Positions 1-7,730 of a stretch of DNA of 64,000 nt are shown here, piece after piece. The notes beneath the pieces are model-generated. The model saw nothing but the letters and a program-made list of their open reading frames with translations. It was not told the origin of the DNA and did not search any database. The stretch's first letter is position 1. Each line of letters begins with the position of its first letter. Made by a program: the position numbers and the translations under genes. Source of the DNA: Mermis nigrescens (Eukaryota; Nematoda; Enoplea; Mermithida; Mermithidae); assembly GCA_036768485.1 (NCBI GenBank), contig JAVLUZ010000257.1, positions 1,006,382 to 1,070,381 of the forward strand, written 5' to 3'.

Positions 1-147
1 TTCAGTCCACTAAAGACATTCAAAACGAGAAGCTGCTCAATTTCTAGATGGAGCATCTAAAGCCCCACAAGAACAGCAAGGTGAGGGTCTAGGTAGTCGC
101 CCAAAGTCTATAAATACTAACGTCACCTAATGCGTTTTCTGAAAAAC
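1..147 (+). pseudogene. Polinton minor virion protein, C-terminal remnant (element 1)
   Basis: This stretch is the + strand counterpart of 4430-4660 on the - strand. Both carry the same run (AACATTCAAAACGA, AGCTGCTCAA, CAGCAAGGWGAGGGTC) followed by the TATA motif and the capsid start. It encodes the tail of the small protein that precedes the major capsid gene in Polintons. In this copy the reading frame has stops, and the rest of the gene lies off the left edge. Identification rests on gene order and on similarity to the element 2 copy. Confidence 0.6.
103..118 (+). promoter_or_regulatory. TATA-type promoter motif of the element 1 major capsid gene
   Basis: AAAGTCTATAAATACT. Exactly the same 16 bases precede two element 2 genes (4506-4521 and 4911-4926, - strand). 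It ends 30 bp before the capsid start position at 148. Confidence 0.75.
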
Positions 148-1107
148 ATAGCTCTCATAGATGCTAAATCTACCCTAAGTACCAAAAATGAATAGGACCT
201 TTTCACAATTCCTCCAACCCAAGTAGTAGTGAATAACGGCTTTTGGCATGAAATTCAGCCCACACATCCAATTACTAGTGAGAGTCCATATGAATTTAGA
301 ATGCTGTCTGATCCTCATTACCTTAAGCTGAATAAGAACTACATTTACATGTCACTATGAATGAAGAAATCAACACTTGCAGCAGGAGCAGCAGTGCCCG
401 ACTATGCACCCATCAATCTTATTGGCAAAAGATTTTTCAAGCAAGTAAAGTGCTTTCTAGGTGTTCAATTAGTTTTTGACAGCTCTGATAAATATGCATA
501 CAGATCTTTTTTTGAAACCAAATTAAATTATGGATTTGATGCAAAACATTCTCACTTGCAGTCAGCTCTATAATTTCATGATGATGGCAGTGGCACTAAT
601 GTTGACACAAAAAATAGTGAATTGTTCAAAAAAAGCGGGCAGCAATGTTCAAAGATGAAAATACTGTAGAACTTGCTGCTCCATTACATATTGATATCTT
701 CTTACACGGCAGGTGTCTGATTAATTTCACCAATTTCCGCTTAGAATTACATAGAAACAGCAACACAATTTCATTGCAGTGCTTTGAAGACGTTGTCCTA
801 GACCTGAAAGTTTCACAAATGGAAATTTTTATGTGAAAAGTTGAGGTTATAGATATTGTAAGCTGAGCACTCGAACAAACGGTGCATTTATACACATTTA
901 TTATGCTGTTAGGCGGTTAGCTCTGACAATCTTGCACATTTCAATTCCTGCTAGAGAAACACCCAATTATACATTGTTTACTGGTCAGCTACCTAGGCGT
1001 ATTGTGTTTTCTTGTGGAGGCAGTGCTTATCAAGGTAATCTGGCTAAATCGCCTTTTAATTTCAAACTATCTAGCATATATGATGTAAAAGTAACATGTG
1101 CTTGTAT
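148..1107 (+). pseudogene. Polinton major capsid protein (F54H12.2-like, double jelly roll), 5' part, element 1
   Basis: Broken frames encode the N-terminal and middle parts of the F54H12.2-type capsid family. Visible signatures are DLFTIPPTQV near the start, PINLIGKRFFKQVKC with FETKLNYGFDAKHSHLQSAL (about 430-570), and FTGQLPRRIVF with SPFNFKLSS (about 985-1075). The start codon has become ATA (148-150; element 2 has ATG there). There is an in-frame stop inside the first signature, another at 358-360, and several more between 575 and 850. The gene stops abruptly at 1107, where the left terminal repeat of element 2 begins, and resumes at 10998. The family forms the icosahedral shell of Polinton virions. 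The assignment as the major rather than a minor capsid protein follows the double-jelly-roll domain associated with this family. Confidence 0.8.
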
Positions 1108-1110
1108 AAC
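1086..1110 (+). repeat. Direct repeat flanking element 2, left copy
   Basis: A 25-base stretch of the element 1 capsid gene, beginning TAAAAGTAACATGTG, is found unchanged at 10998-11022 on the other side of element 2. The last three bases overlap the start of the terminal repeat. It encodes the same capsid residues (KVTCACIT) on both sides. Confidence 0.8.
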
Positions 1111-1725
1111 CCTGCGTCCCTGGGACAGTGTGTTATAACATACCCTATGCTTAAGCATAGGCGTATAAGAAACTTGCACCCTGGGTTGGGGCCAGGGTGC
1201 AATGGCTTAAGGACAGGCAGTGATGAAGCATATAGGGCGTGCCTGGACCGGCCTTTTAGCCCGAGGAGTCCCTGGGGAGGGAAAAGGGAGTTTCTCGGGA
1301 AACTATGATTATTGATTTTTTGCCATGAATAAGACTAAGGGTCCCTGGGGGATGGTAGCCCCCAAGCCTAGGGATGGTAGCCTAAGCGATTCTGTGGAGG
1401 TGGCTCAGTGCGCCTAGGCCTACTAGTAGGAGGGGAGGTGGCACAAGCAGAGCAGTCCTACAGTGGGTTTCCGGAAATCAAAATTCTTGATTTTATCGAT
1501 TTTAGTAAGTCAAGAACCAGCAGTCGGATCGGGCTCAAATTTGCAGAGTATGTTAGGTATCCTATGTACAAACTTTTAGCGTGTGGCCCGCAGTATACCA
1601 GCATCAGTTTACACTTGGCAATATTTAGTTTTTAAGCAATAATGTAAAGCAGAGTATGTGCTCATCAATTGATCGCTCATGAAAGTATGCAAAATATTGC
1701 TTTGCTCGGTCATTGAAATTTTGCC
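1108..1725 (+). repeat. Left terminal inverted repeat of element 2
   Basis: Matches the reverse complement of 10437-10990 with small indels. It contains the palindrome TATGCTTAAGCATA (1147-1160), several GC-rich hairpins such as CACCCTGGGTTGGGGCCAGG (1177-1196), and at its inner end the 3' end of a small helical-protein gene. Confidence 0.88.
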
Positions 1726-1943
1726 ACAGATTAGCTAGAGTGTATGTCTCGGAGAGTGCAACATTGTTTGATGAGGCGAGAAAAGTTGTTGAAAGCCTCT
1801 GCGTCGTATTGCATTAAATTTTCTTTGTACTCAGCATTGAGCAGGGGGCTGTTAGCTGCCCAAGGCAGAGGAAGATATATCGTCTAGGCGAAGCAGGTGC
1901 ATTAAGAAATGGTTGTAAATTTTTGTCCTTCATCCATAAGCAT
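1612..1943 (-). pseudogene. Small helical protein of element 2, third paralog
   Basis: Frames on the - strand encode a diverged relative of the two proteins at 7370-7687 and 8818-9144. Shared signature: a Phe-Ser-Arg-Leu-Ile segment, then LANLWQNF, RAKQYFAYFHE and SIDEH. The corresponding parts of the 7.4 kb paralog are FSKYI, LFKLWEFL, EAKFYYANLY and IIDEH. A frameshift lies near 1745-1750 and stops are present upstream. A TATA motif (CCTATAAATATC, - strand, 1961-1972) precedes the first ATG. The 3' end lies inside the terminal repeat, so the tail of the gene also occurs at 10432-10531 on the + strand. Function unknown. Confidence 0.6.
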
Positions 1944-1960
1944 GATATTTGATAAACGGT

Positions 1961-1972
1961 GATATTTATAGG
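1961..1972 (-). promoter_or_regulatory. TATA-type promoter motif of the third helical paralog
   Basis: On the - strand it reads CCTATAAATATC and lies about 18-28 bp upstream of ATGs at 1943 and 1933. It overlaps the stop codon of the minor capsid gene (1966-1968). Confidence 0.5.
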
Positions 1973-2731
1973 CTATATCTGAAATGCAGTTTAACGATAG
2001 TTTTGCCAAATTCGAAGGGAACGGGTTTATCTTGGCTGCTTCTAATGTTCACTTCAACAGTATTGAATGCTTTCTTGAGTACGGGTATATAATGGGGCTA
2101 ATGTACGAGTGATTTACAATATCCATGTATTTTTTCCTTCAATATTTACAACTTGCAGAAGTGGCGCAAAAGTATTCCCAACTATTTGAGATTCAACTAT
2201 ACGCAATACACGTAAAAATTATGCATACCACCTAGCATATCAGGCGAATGGTGCACAACTATGCTAAATTCTTTTTTCACAGTATAATCTATATTACTAA
2301 GCTGGCTCTCTAGAAATCCCAGCATATACATTAAATGCTTTGTCAGCTTTACACTTTGAATATATTTAGAATTTATTGTCATATGATCAAAATTTTCATT
2401 TTCATCATACTTTATGCCAAAATAATGCATGTAATCAGATTTATCTTTTTTATTCCATTTCTCATAGCTTGAATGAGGTCATGTATATTTAAATATCTTG
2501 CTCGAGGAATAAGCAATTTTTGTCGCACATTGTTTTTTATATCATAAAATTGTATCATATTCTTGCCTCGGAAACATTGTGCCATACTTGCATAAATTCA
2601 TTTCTACTTCAAACCAACCTCCCACTCACCATTCAATACATTTTGTCTAGGCAGATTGGAAAGAAATGTGGCTGCAGTATTTGTTTCTTGTGAATTGCTT
2701 GAAGAGTAAGGTAAAATTGTTTCATATCCAT
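1966..2731 (-). pseudogene. Polinton minor capsid (putative penton) protein, element 2
   Basis: The start ATG at 2731 opens with MDMKQFYLTL. A shifted frame then carries NTAATFLSNLPRQNVLNGEW and EWEVGL, the N-terminal signature of the second Polinton capsid-type protein. A middle open stretch (2430-2197) ends DMLGGMHNFYVYC. Further shifted frames give SQIVGNTFAPLLQVV and a C-terminus with PFEFGKTIVKLHF before TAA at 1966-1968. The family consensus has a WEVGL motif near the start, a YVYCD motif and the same FEFGK...LHFR ending. At least four frame disruptions are visible. This is the usual neighbour of the protease and major capsid genes. Confidence 0.75.
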
Positions 2732-2753
2732 GTTTACAACTTAAAATTATTGA

Positions 2754-2771
2754 AGTATTTATAGATTTTTT
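2754..2771 (-). promoter_or_regulatory. TATA-type promoter motif of the element 2 minor capsid gene
   Basis: On the - strand AAAAAATCTATAAATACT, ending 23 bp before the ATG at 2731. Confidence 0.7.
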
Positions 2772-2775
2772 CATG

Positions 2776-3163
2776 TTGCATTGATGTGACAATGTTCTTA
2801 AACAAAATAATCACCTTGTGCACGGCAAACTAGGAAATATACACACATGTGACCACAGCTGATTGAAAAGAGCCCTGTACCTGCGCATTATTGTACGCAT
2901 ATGTGAGTGCATTATTTGAAATATAATGCAATAAGTATTAAATGGTTTTCGGCCCATAGCTGTCAAAATAGTCGCAGTGTTTATTGCTTTGAAAGTATAT
3001 GACGACCCAGTGCGAGCCAGGCGCATTGCTAGTATCTAAATTAATCACTAGAGCCACAGAGTAGATTATAATAGGTGGCAGGCGGTCTAATGGAAAAACA
3101 CCTAAAAATATATCCTTTTTTAATATTACGCTGAAGAATTATGAATATTTCAATGGCATTCAT
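2776..3163 (-). pseudogene. Adenain-like cysteine protease, element 2
   Basis: ATG at 3163 begins MNAIEIFIILQRN. The frame then shifts, giving LDTSNAPGSHWVVIYFQS followed by HCDYFDSYG. A third frame gives CGHMCVYFLVC near the end. These are the three active-site regions of adenovirus-type proteases: His in the HW motif, the acidic residue before YFDSYG, and Cys in the CGxxC motif. In Polintons this enzyme is thought to process capsid precursors. At least three frame breaks make it non-functional, but all three catalytic positions can still be read. It directly follows the capsid gene and is in frame with the capsid C-terminus, because the capsid stop codon seen in element 1 is missing here. 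Confidence 0.78.
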
Positions 3164-3165
3164 TT

Positions 3166-4468
3166 TCTGCGTAATATAGTCATGAAACGTGTTTCCCTGA
3201 TTTTTGTCAATCAGTATTGTTATCACCTGGCGTATAATGATTTCAATGCCAGAATCAGGCAAATTGTCAGCAAACCTTACAGTTATGCTCGTTGTTCCTT
3301 CATGCACTAGATCCCTACGTTCCATCATCTGCGTCAGGCGTTAGGTCAAACACAAAGAAGCAGTGGCTTGTTTTAAACTCTGTTCCCTGCTAATGAAATT
3401 ACCTTCAACGTCCTATATCTAGTGCATCATACATCTTGATTATAAGCTTGCAAGCACCTATCGTGTTTGAATGCAATGTTGAGTGGATACGGGGTAGGTT
3501 GTGCCGCCACATGTTACTTTTAAGATCAGTATATACTGTATTATTTTGAAATTAAATGGCGATTTTGGTCAAATTGCCTCGAGATGCATTTTCGTCATCG
3601 ACACAAGCAAACAATCTCATACGCCTAGGGTAGTTGACCATTAAACAGGGTATAATTGGGCGTTTCTCTAGCAGGATTTGAAATGTGTAAGTTAGTCATA
3701 CACGCTGCCTAATAGGATACTTTTTGTTGTATATGAGAGCATTGTTTGTTCGAGTGCTAAATCGAGAGTGTCTAAACCTCAACTTTTCGAATAAAAAATT
3801 TCATTTGTGAGACTTTTAATTCTAAAACAGCGTCTTCAAAGCACTGCAGTAAAAATGCGTCGCTATTTCTATGTAATTCTCTAAGCAAAAATCGGTGAAA
3901 TTAATCAGAAATCTGTCTTGCAAGAACAAGTCAATGTGCAATGGAGCCGCGACTTACAAAATTTTCATCTTTAAACATTCTAGCACGTATTTTAAATGCT
4001 TCATTGTCTTTTTGTGTCCACATTTTGCCTCCTTCGTGAAAGTAAAGTGCAGATTGTATTGAGAATGCTTTGCATCATAACCATAATTTAATTCAGTTTC
4101 AAAGTACGATCTGTATGCATACTTATCAGAGCTATCAAAAAAATAAGTGCCCTCCTAGGAAACATTTCACCTGCTTGAAGAAAGTCTTACCACTAGATTG
4201 ATAGGCGCATAGTCGGGTACTGATGCTCCAGCTGCGACTGTTGGTTTTTGTCTTTAATAGCATATAAATGTGGTTTTTAATTTCAGTTGTAGGTAATGCG
4301 GGTCAGGAGGAATTTGAACTCATACGGCCCCTCGTTAGTAATGGGATGCGTTGGCTGGATTTCATGCCAGGAAGCCTCGCTTTATCACCCACCTGGGTAG
4401 GAGGGACCATAAAAAAGGTCAAGTTCGGTTTTAGCACTTGGGATAGATTTTACGTCTATGAGAGCCAT
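3166..4468 (-). pseudogene. Polinton major capsid protein (F54H12.2-like), element 2
   Basis: ATG at 4468 opens MALIDVKSIPSAKTELDLF followed by MVPPTQV, the N-terminal signature of the F54H12.2 capsid family. Further frames give VPDYAPINL (about 4200), GQLPRRM and KSPFNFKNNT (about 3640-3530), and a C-terminal block LVHEGTTSITVRFADNLPDS (about 3300). Many stops and frameshifts separate the blocks. It is the inverted, independently decayed counterpart of the gene at 148-1107 plus 10998-11345, and the two copies differ clearly in sequence. Unlike element 1, no stop separates its last codons from the protease. Confidence 0.82.
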
Positions 4469-4874
4469 TTTTGTTGTCGTTATTAGAAAAAGCATCAATT
4501 GCATTAGTATTTATAGACTTTAAGTGGTAAACTGGACCCTCTCCTTGCTGCTGCTGAAGGGCATGAGAGGCTTCATCAAAAAGTTGAGCAGCTTCGTTTT
4601 GAATGTTCCTTAGTAGACTCAAAAAGCGGTTTTCTTGAGCCAAATCGGACTTGCCATGTTTGCACCTGCTGCCAAAGCATGCTTTCCAACACGCTTACCT
4701 ATTGATTGCAAAACAGGGACTTGCTCATTCCAAAAGTGAGCGGAAAAAACTGCCATACAACACTCCGGCTGGTGATGCCTTTAAACCCATCCAACCCATA
4801 GCCGGTTTGGGCCTGCCCAGTGTGTAGTATTCCAACCAAATGGTGTACTTGTCAGGAATGAATTGTACATGCAT
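4430..4874 (-). pseudogene. Polinton minor virion protein upstream of the capsid gene, element 2
   Basis: ATG at 4874 starts MHVQFIPDKYTIWLEYY. After one or more shifts come GVLYGSFFRSL, VPVLQSIGKRVGKHALAAGA and an open stretch (4643-4431) beginning MAQENRFLSLLRNI with a Gln-rich segment. A short amphipathic SFFRSLF-type helix followed by GKxxGKxAL and a basic or Gln-rich tail is typical of the small virion protein found next to the Polinton capsid gene. The last codons overlap the start of the capsid gene in another frame and contain its TATA motif. At least two frameshifts. Confidence 0.6.
4506..4521 (-). promoter_or_regulatory. TATA-type promoter motif of the element 2 major capsid gene
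   Basis: AAAGTCTATAAATACT on the - strand, identical over 16 bases to 103-118 and 4911-4926, ending 38 bp before the capsid ATG at 4468. Confidence 0.78.
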
Positions 4875-4910
4875 TTTTAAAATTTTATTCACATAAAAAA
4901 TAAAACAATA

Positions 4911-4926
4911 AGTATTTATAGACTTT
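4911..4926 (-). promoter_or_regulatory. TATA-type promoter motif of the element 2 minor virion gene
   Basis: AAAGTCTATAAATACT on the - strand, ending 37 bp before the ATG at 4874. Confidence 0.78.
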
Positions 4927-5045
4927 CATCCCAGTCACTTGTCGCCTGCAGCAAAAATCTCCTTTACCTTGTCTATTAGCAATACTTTCTAGGGGTACAT
5001 TTGTGTGATTAAACACTTTCAGCAATTTTGAGCCTGATGCTCTGC

Positions 5046-5477
5046 TTATTTTTTGCGCTCACGTGCCAGATCATTAACTAAATCTGTGATGTTTGAAGCA
5101 TTGATTTTTCGACCATCTATTACAAGCTCGCCATTAGGCTCGATTTCCACAAATGGGTTTGTGTGAATGTAGTGTAGAAGGAGTTTTGCCTTTGGAATCT
5201 GATTTTTTGGTATACCAGCGAGTATTTCTTCGTCATTAATTGTGTCACTTGCATGTCCTACAATAGCAGCTTTATATGGTTGCTGCTTCTGTTCGAGCAA
5301 TCGCTTAAATTTGCCTAGTATTTGATTATATTTTACAAGTTTTACATCAGATGGTACATTTTTGCTGCTTAAAATTTGTTGCATCTCATTATTTAAGTTA
5401 TCAAGCTAAACGTTGACTGGTTTAGAACGTTCACTGATTTCAGCGGGTAATAAAATCATTTTTTCAGTGTGCTTCAT
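5046..5477 (-). pseudogene. Polinton conserved small protein (144 codons, one in-frame stop)
   Basis: ATG at 5477 (MKHTEKMILLPAEISE) reads in one frame to the stop at 5046, except for a single TAG after about 23 codons. An internal ATG restarts at 5384. The motif LDNLNNEMQQILSSKNVPSD followed by KLVKYNQILGKF matches the small Polinton protein family in which LDxEMxxIL and KxxxYxxxL segments recur. The C-terminal half has a hydrophilic block ending NDLARERKK. The ATG overlaps the stop of the upstream gene (ATGA), so the two were probably translated from one message. No TATA motif lies directly upstream, which fits that reading. Biochemical role unknown. Confidence 0.62.
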
Positions 5478-5815
5478 TGCCTGCGTGTTATTGCATCAGC
5501 TAGAAAAGTACCTGCAATTGTAAGAATAGGAGTGAGTAAAAGTGGAAGAAAACCACCATCTTGTATTAAAATACCTCTTTTTTGTTTTGTGTTTGCCTGT
5601 TTATTTTTTGCCAAGTACCTTATTTGATGCTGGTATCTTCGAAGTTTGTTGATATCCTTTTCAGAAAAGGGAATATTACCGTTAAGAAAGTTGTTTGCAC
5701 AGTCACAGAGACAAAGAATCTGGATCTTTACTGGCAGTATTTATAATAGCTGTCTCTTTGAGGTTTCCTTGCTTGACTTAGAAGGTGTAAACAAATAATA
5801 TTGCGTCTTAATCAT
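5474..5815 (-). pseudogene. Polinton small protein with C-terminal membrane segment
   Basis: ATG at 5815 (MIKTQYYLFTPSK). After two frame breaks the C-terminal 80 codons are open: CANNFLNGNIPFSEKDINKL, then a Lys/Arg-rich linker, then GGFLPLLLTPILTIAGTF as a membrane-type helix. The NGNIPFS...L..Y...I..L followed by a GGF-hydrophobic tail is a recurrent Polinton protein type. The TGA stop overlaps the ATG of the next gene. Role unknown; a membrane or virion-lipid association is only inference. Confidence 0.62.
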
Positions 5816-5832
5816 TCTTTACCCATTTTGTT

Positions 5833-6483
5833 TTATTTGATTTCATCACCTTTTTTTGTAGTATTTATAGATTTTTGCATATAAACAGCTGGATGACTGC
5901 TTAAGATATTCGTTTTTAGCCTAAGTTCATCTCTACAGTTCTGAGTAAGATCAATCAACAGATAGCCATGCGGCTTCGAGCAGTAGCATCAGAGTAGGCT
6001 TCTATGAAATATTTCGGATTGGCAGGATAAAGCTGATGAGATAAAACTTGCGCCTGTAATTGATCGGCAGGATTTTTAAATAAAATTATATAGTCAGAGT
6101 TTATACGTGAAGTTCTTGAGTCCCCAAAGAACACGTTTTGAACAATGTGAATAATGCTAATGTTCCAATGATGACAACTACTTGTAAACAGCTGTACAAT
6201 CTGAGTATTACCTTTGCTCTCTTGCATCAGATCGTCGAGAATCAAAAGTTGCGGCACAGGACTAAACTGTTTCAAGTATGAGAAATCAGGAAGCCTCTAT
6301 AAACGAAACATTTTCAATTTTTCCTGTAAAGTGGTTGATTTTCTGCAAAGCACCACCAAATCTTTTTAATTTTGGGTATCAATCAAGTGTGCTCTATTTT
6401 CGATTAATTGCCCAACAAATGTAGTTTTACCGGACTTTGTTGGTCCAGAGACAAGACAGGTGAAAGGGTGTTTGAATAATTTT
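5833..6483 (-). pseudogene. Polinton packaging ATPase (FtsK-HerA/A32-like), element 2
   Basis: The N-terminal part reads CLVSGPTKSGKTTFVGQLIE, a Walker A (GPTKSGKT). A stop follows a few codons later. After a disordered stretch the frame 6275-5955 carries LLILDDLMQES, a Walker B (hhhhDD), and SIIHIVQNVFFG, the sensor-type segment of this ATPase family. A further frameshift near 5970 leads into GYLLIDLTQNCRDELRLKTN, the usual C-terminus, ending at TAA 5833-5835. The family translocates DNA into capsids. No ATG is visible at the start; the codon may be mutated. At least three frame disruptions. It is divergent to the TBP homolog across a 40-bp promoter region. Confidence 0.82.
5859..5874 (-). 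promoter_or_regulatory. TATA-type promoter motif before the small membrane-protein gene
   Basis: - strand AAATCTATAAATACTA, ending 44 bp before the ATG at 5815. It overlaps the 3' end of the ATPase gene. Confidence 0.7.
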
Positions 6484-6484
6484 T

Positions 6485-6523
6485 GTTTATAAATAACAAT
6501 TTATATATAGGTATTTATAGAAA
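6485..6523. promoter_or_regulatory. Divergent TATA promoter between the ATPase and TBP genes
   Basis: On the + strand GTTTATAAATAAC (6485-6497) lies 27-39 bp before the TBP ATG at 6524. On the - strand TTCTATAAATACCTA (6509-6523) faces the ATPase. Confidence 0.6.
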
Positions 6524-6993
6524 ATGGTTACAATACAGAACATTGTGCTAACTACAGCACTACCAAACACGCTAAATCTAGATGATATCTACCTAAATTG
6601 CCAACAATTATGCAGTACAATCGCCTAAAATTTCCAGGCATCATATTTCGATTACTCCCAGCTACGTTGCTGATTTTCAAGTCGGGCAAAATTGTATGTG
6701 TTGGAGCTAAAACTGTTCAAGAAGGAGAAAATACGATAAAGGCATTCATCCATATACTAAAAATGGAGAATTTAATTTTGAAAATAAAGCCTGTGCTGTT
6801 TGTTGGCTCGGCTAACTTGGATTTCGCATTGATCTTTGCAAGTTTTATGAGCTGGTGAAAAAGAAAATGCATGTACAAAGTAGAATTATTTCCCGGCCTA
6901 GTATACAAATATAGAAATGTGACTTTACTCTTTACAAGTGGAAAAATGATTCTCACAGGCAAAACACAAGCACGAGTTGCATATAGCGTATAA
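6524..6993 (+). pseudogene. TATA-binding protein (TBP) homolog carried by Polinton element 2
   Basis: About 157 codons cover both direct repeats of the TBP core. Repeat 1: IQNIVLTTALPNTLNLDDIY from the ATG at 6524; then, after one frame change near 6620, FPGIIFRLLPATLLIFKSGK and KIVCVGAKTVQEG. Repeat 2: FVGSANLDFA, then in the same frame after a TGA (6856-6858) ELFPGLVYKYRNVTLLFTSG and GKMILTGKTQARVAY. The pairs FPGhhhR...LhFKSGKhVCxGAK and LFPGLhY...hLFTSGKhhLTGK are the hallmark of TBP. The last helix is degraded or missing. It is placed between the packaging ATPase and the repeat array, transcribed opposite to the ATPase, and is as decayed as its neighbours, so it belonged to the element rather than being a late host insertion. 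A host-derived processed copy is less likely, because it has its own element-type promoter and is very divergent. Confidence 0.82.
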
Positions 6994-7045
6994 AAATAGT
7001 TTCAACAATGCTTGAGAAATGCAGATTAGATACATAATATTCCTT

Positions 7046-7362
7046 AAAGTTTACAAGAACTTTTTCAAACTTTACAAAAAATATTCCAAAACTTTACAAA
7101 AAATTTTCCAAACTTTACAAAAAATATTCCGAACTTTACAAAAAATATTCCAAACTTTACAAAAGTACTATGCTTAAGCATGTAAAATTTATTCCAAACT
7201 TTACAAAAAATATTCCAAACTTTACAAAAAATATTCCAAACTTTACAAAAAATATTCCAAACTTTACAAAAAATATTCCAAACTTTACAAAAAATATTCC
7301 AAACTTTACAAAAGTACTATGCTTAAGCATGTAAAATTTATTCCAAACTTTACAAAAAAATT
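7046..7362 (+). repeat. AT-rich tandem array (21-bp unit) with embedded palindromes
   Basis: About 12 units of TTCCAAACTTTACAAAAAATA. Two units are interrupted by AGTACTATGCTTAAGCATG (about 7165-7183 and 7313-7331). The palindrome TGCTTAAGCA is the one in both terminal repeats (1148-1159; 10940-10951). There is no gene here. A replication or regulatory region is possible. Confidence 0.85.
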
Positions 7363-7369
7363 GCGTTTT

Positions 7370-7687
7370 TTAGATTAGAACGTTTGTCATGGATGAGGTG
7401 AAATGCTCATCAATAATTTTTATGTATAGATTTGCATAATAAAATTTGGCCTCTGGGCTTAAAAATTCCCATAACTTGAAAAGCGTGCTCAGTTCGCCTC
7501 TTTGTAAATATTTTCTTATATACTTTGAAAAGCGCCAAATGGCGTGTTCATCAATTTCTAGTAATGTTCGCCTATATTGTTTGCTCATTTTTGGCCAAAA
7601 ATACGCGCCAAGTGCGGTGTCAGAAAAGTACGTGTATTGAGACAAACGGTGCAACGCATGATTGAAAAAACACTGTCCAACCTCCAT
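7370..7687 (-). CDS. Small helical protein of element 2, paralog 1 (105 aa)
   Basis: Open from ATG 7687. No family recognised. The sequence is rich in predicted helix and aromatic residues: FSKYIRKYLQRG, LFKLWEFLSPEAKFYYANLY and IIDEHF. These positions align with the 108-aa protein at 8818-9144 and the broken copy at 1612-1943, so it belongs to a three-member family inside one element. Immediately downstream of the integrase gene (36 bp gap) and with its own TATA motif at 7717-7730. No signal peptide, membrane segment or cysteine cluster. Intact ORF although the structural genes are dead. Confidence 0.65.
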   Translation of the reverse strand: MEVGQCFFNHALHRLSQYTYFSDTALGAYFWPKMSKQYRRTLLEIDEHAIWRFSKYIRKYLQRGELSTLFKLWEFLSPEAKFYYANLYIKIIDEHFTSSMTNVLI

Positions 7688-7716
7688 TTTTTTAAAAGAT
7701 TTACAGTAGACGAAAT

Positions 7717-7730
7717 CGTTATTTATACTT
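7717..7730 (-). promoter_or_regulatory. TATA-type promoter motif of helical paralog 1
   Basis: - strand AAGTATAAATAACG, ending 30 bp before the ATG at 7687 and lying on the stop codon of the integrase. Confidence 0.6.

Noticed and set aside
6524..6993. Frame changes in the TBP homolog explained as introns
   Set aside because: The gaps are only a few bases long with no room for introns; frameshift decay as in neighbouring genes is simpler.
7046..7362. Possible CRISPR-like array
   Set aside because: Units are contiguous 21-mers without unique spacers, in a eukaryotic transposon; a plain tandem repeat.
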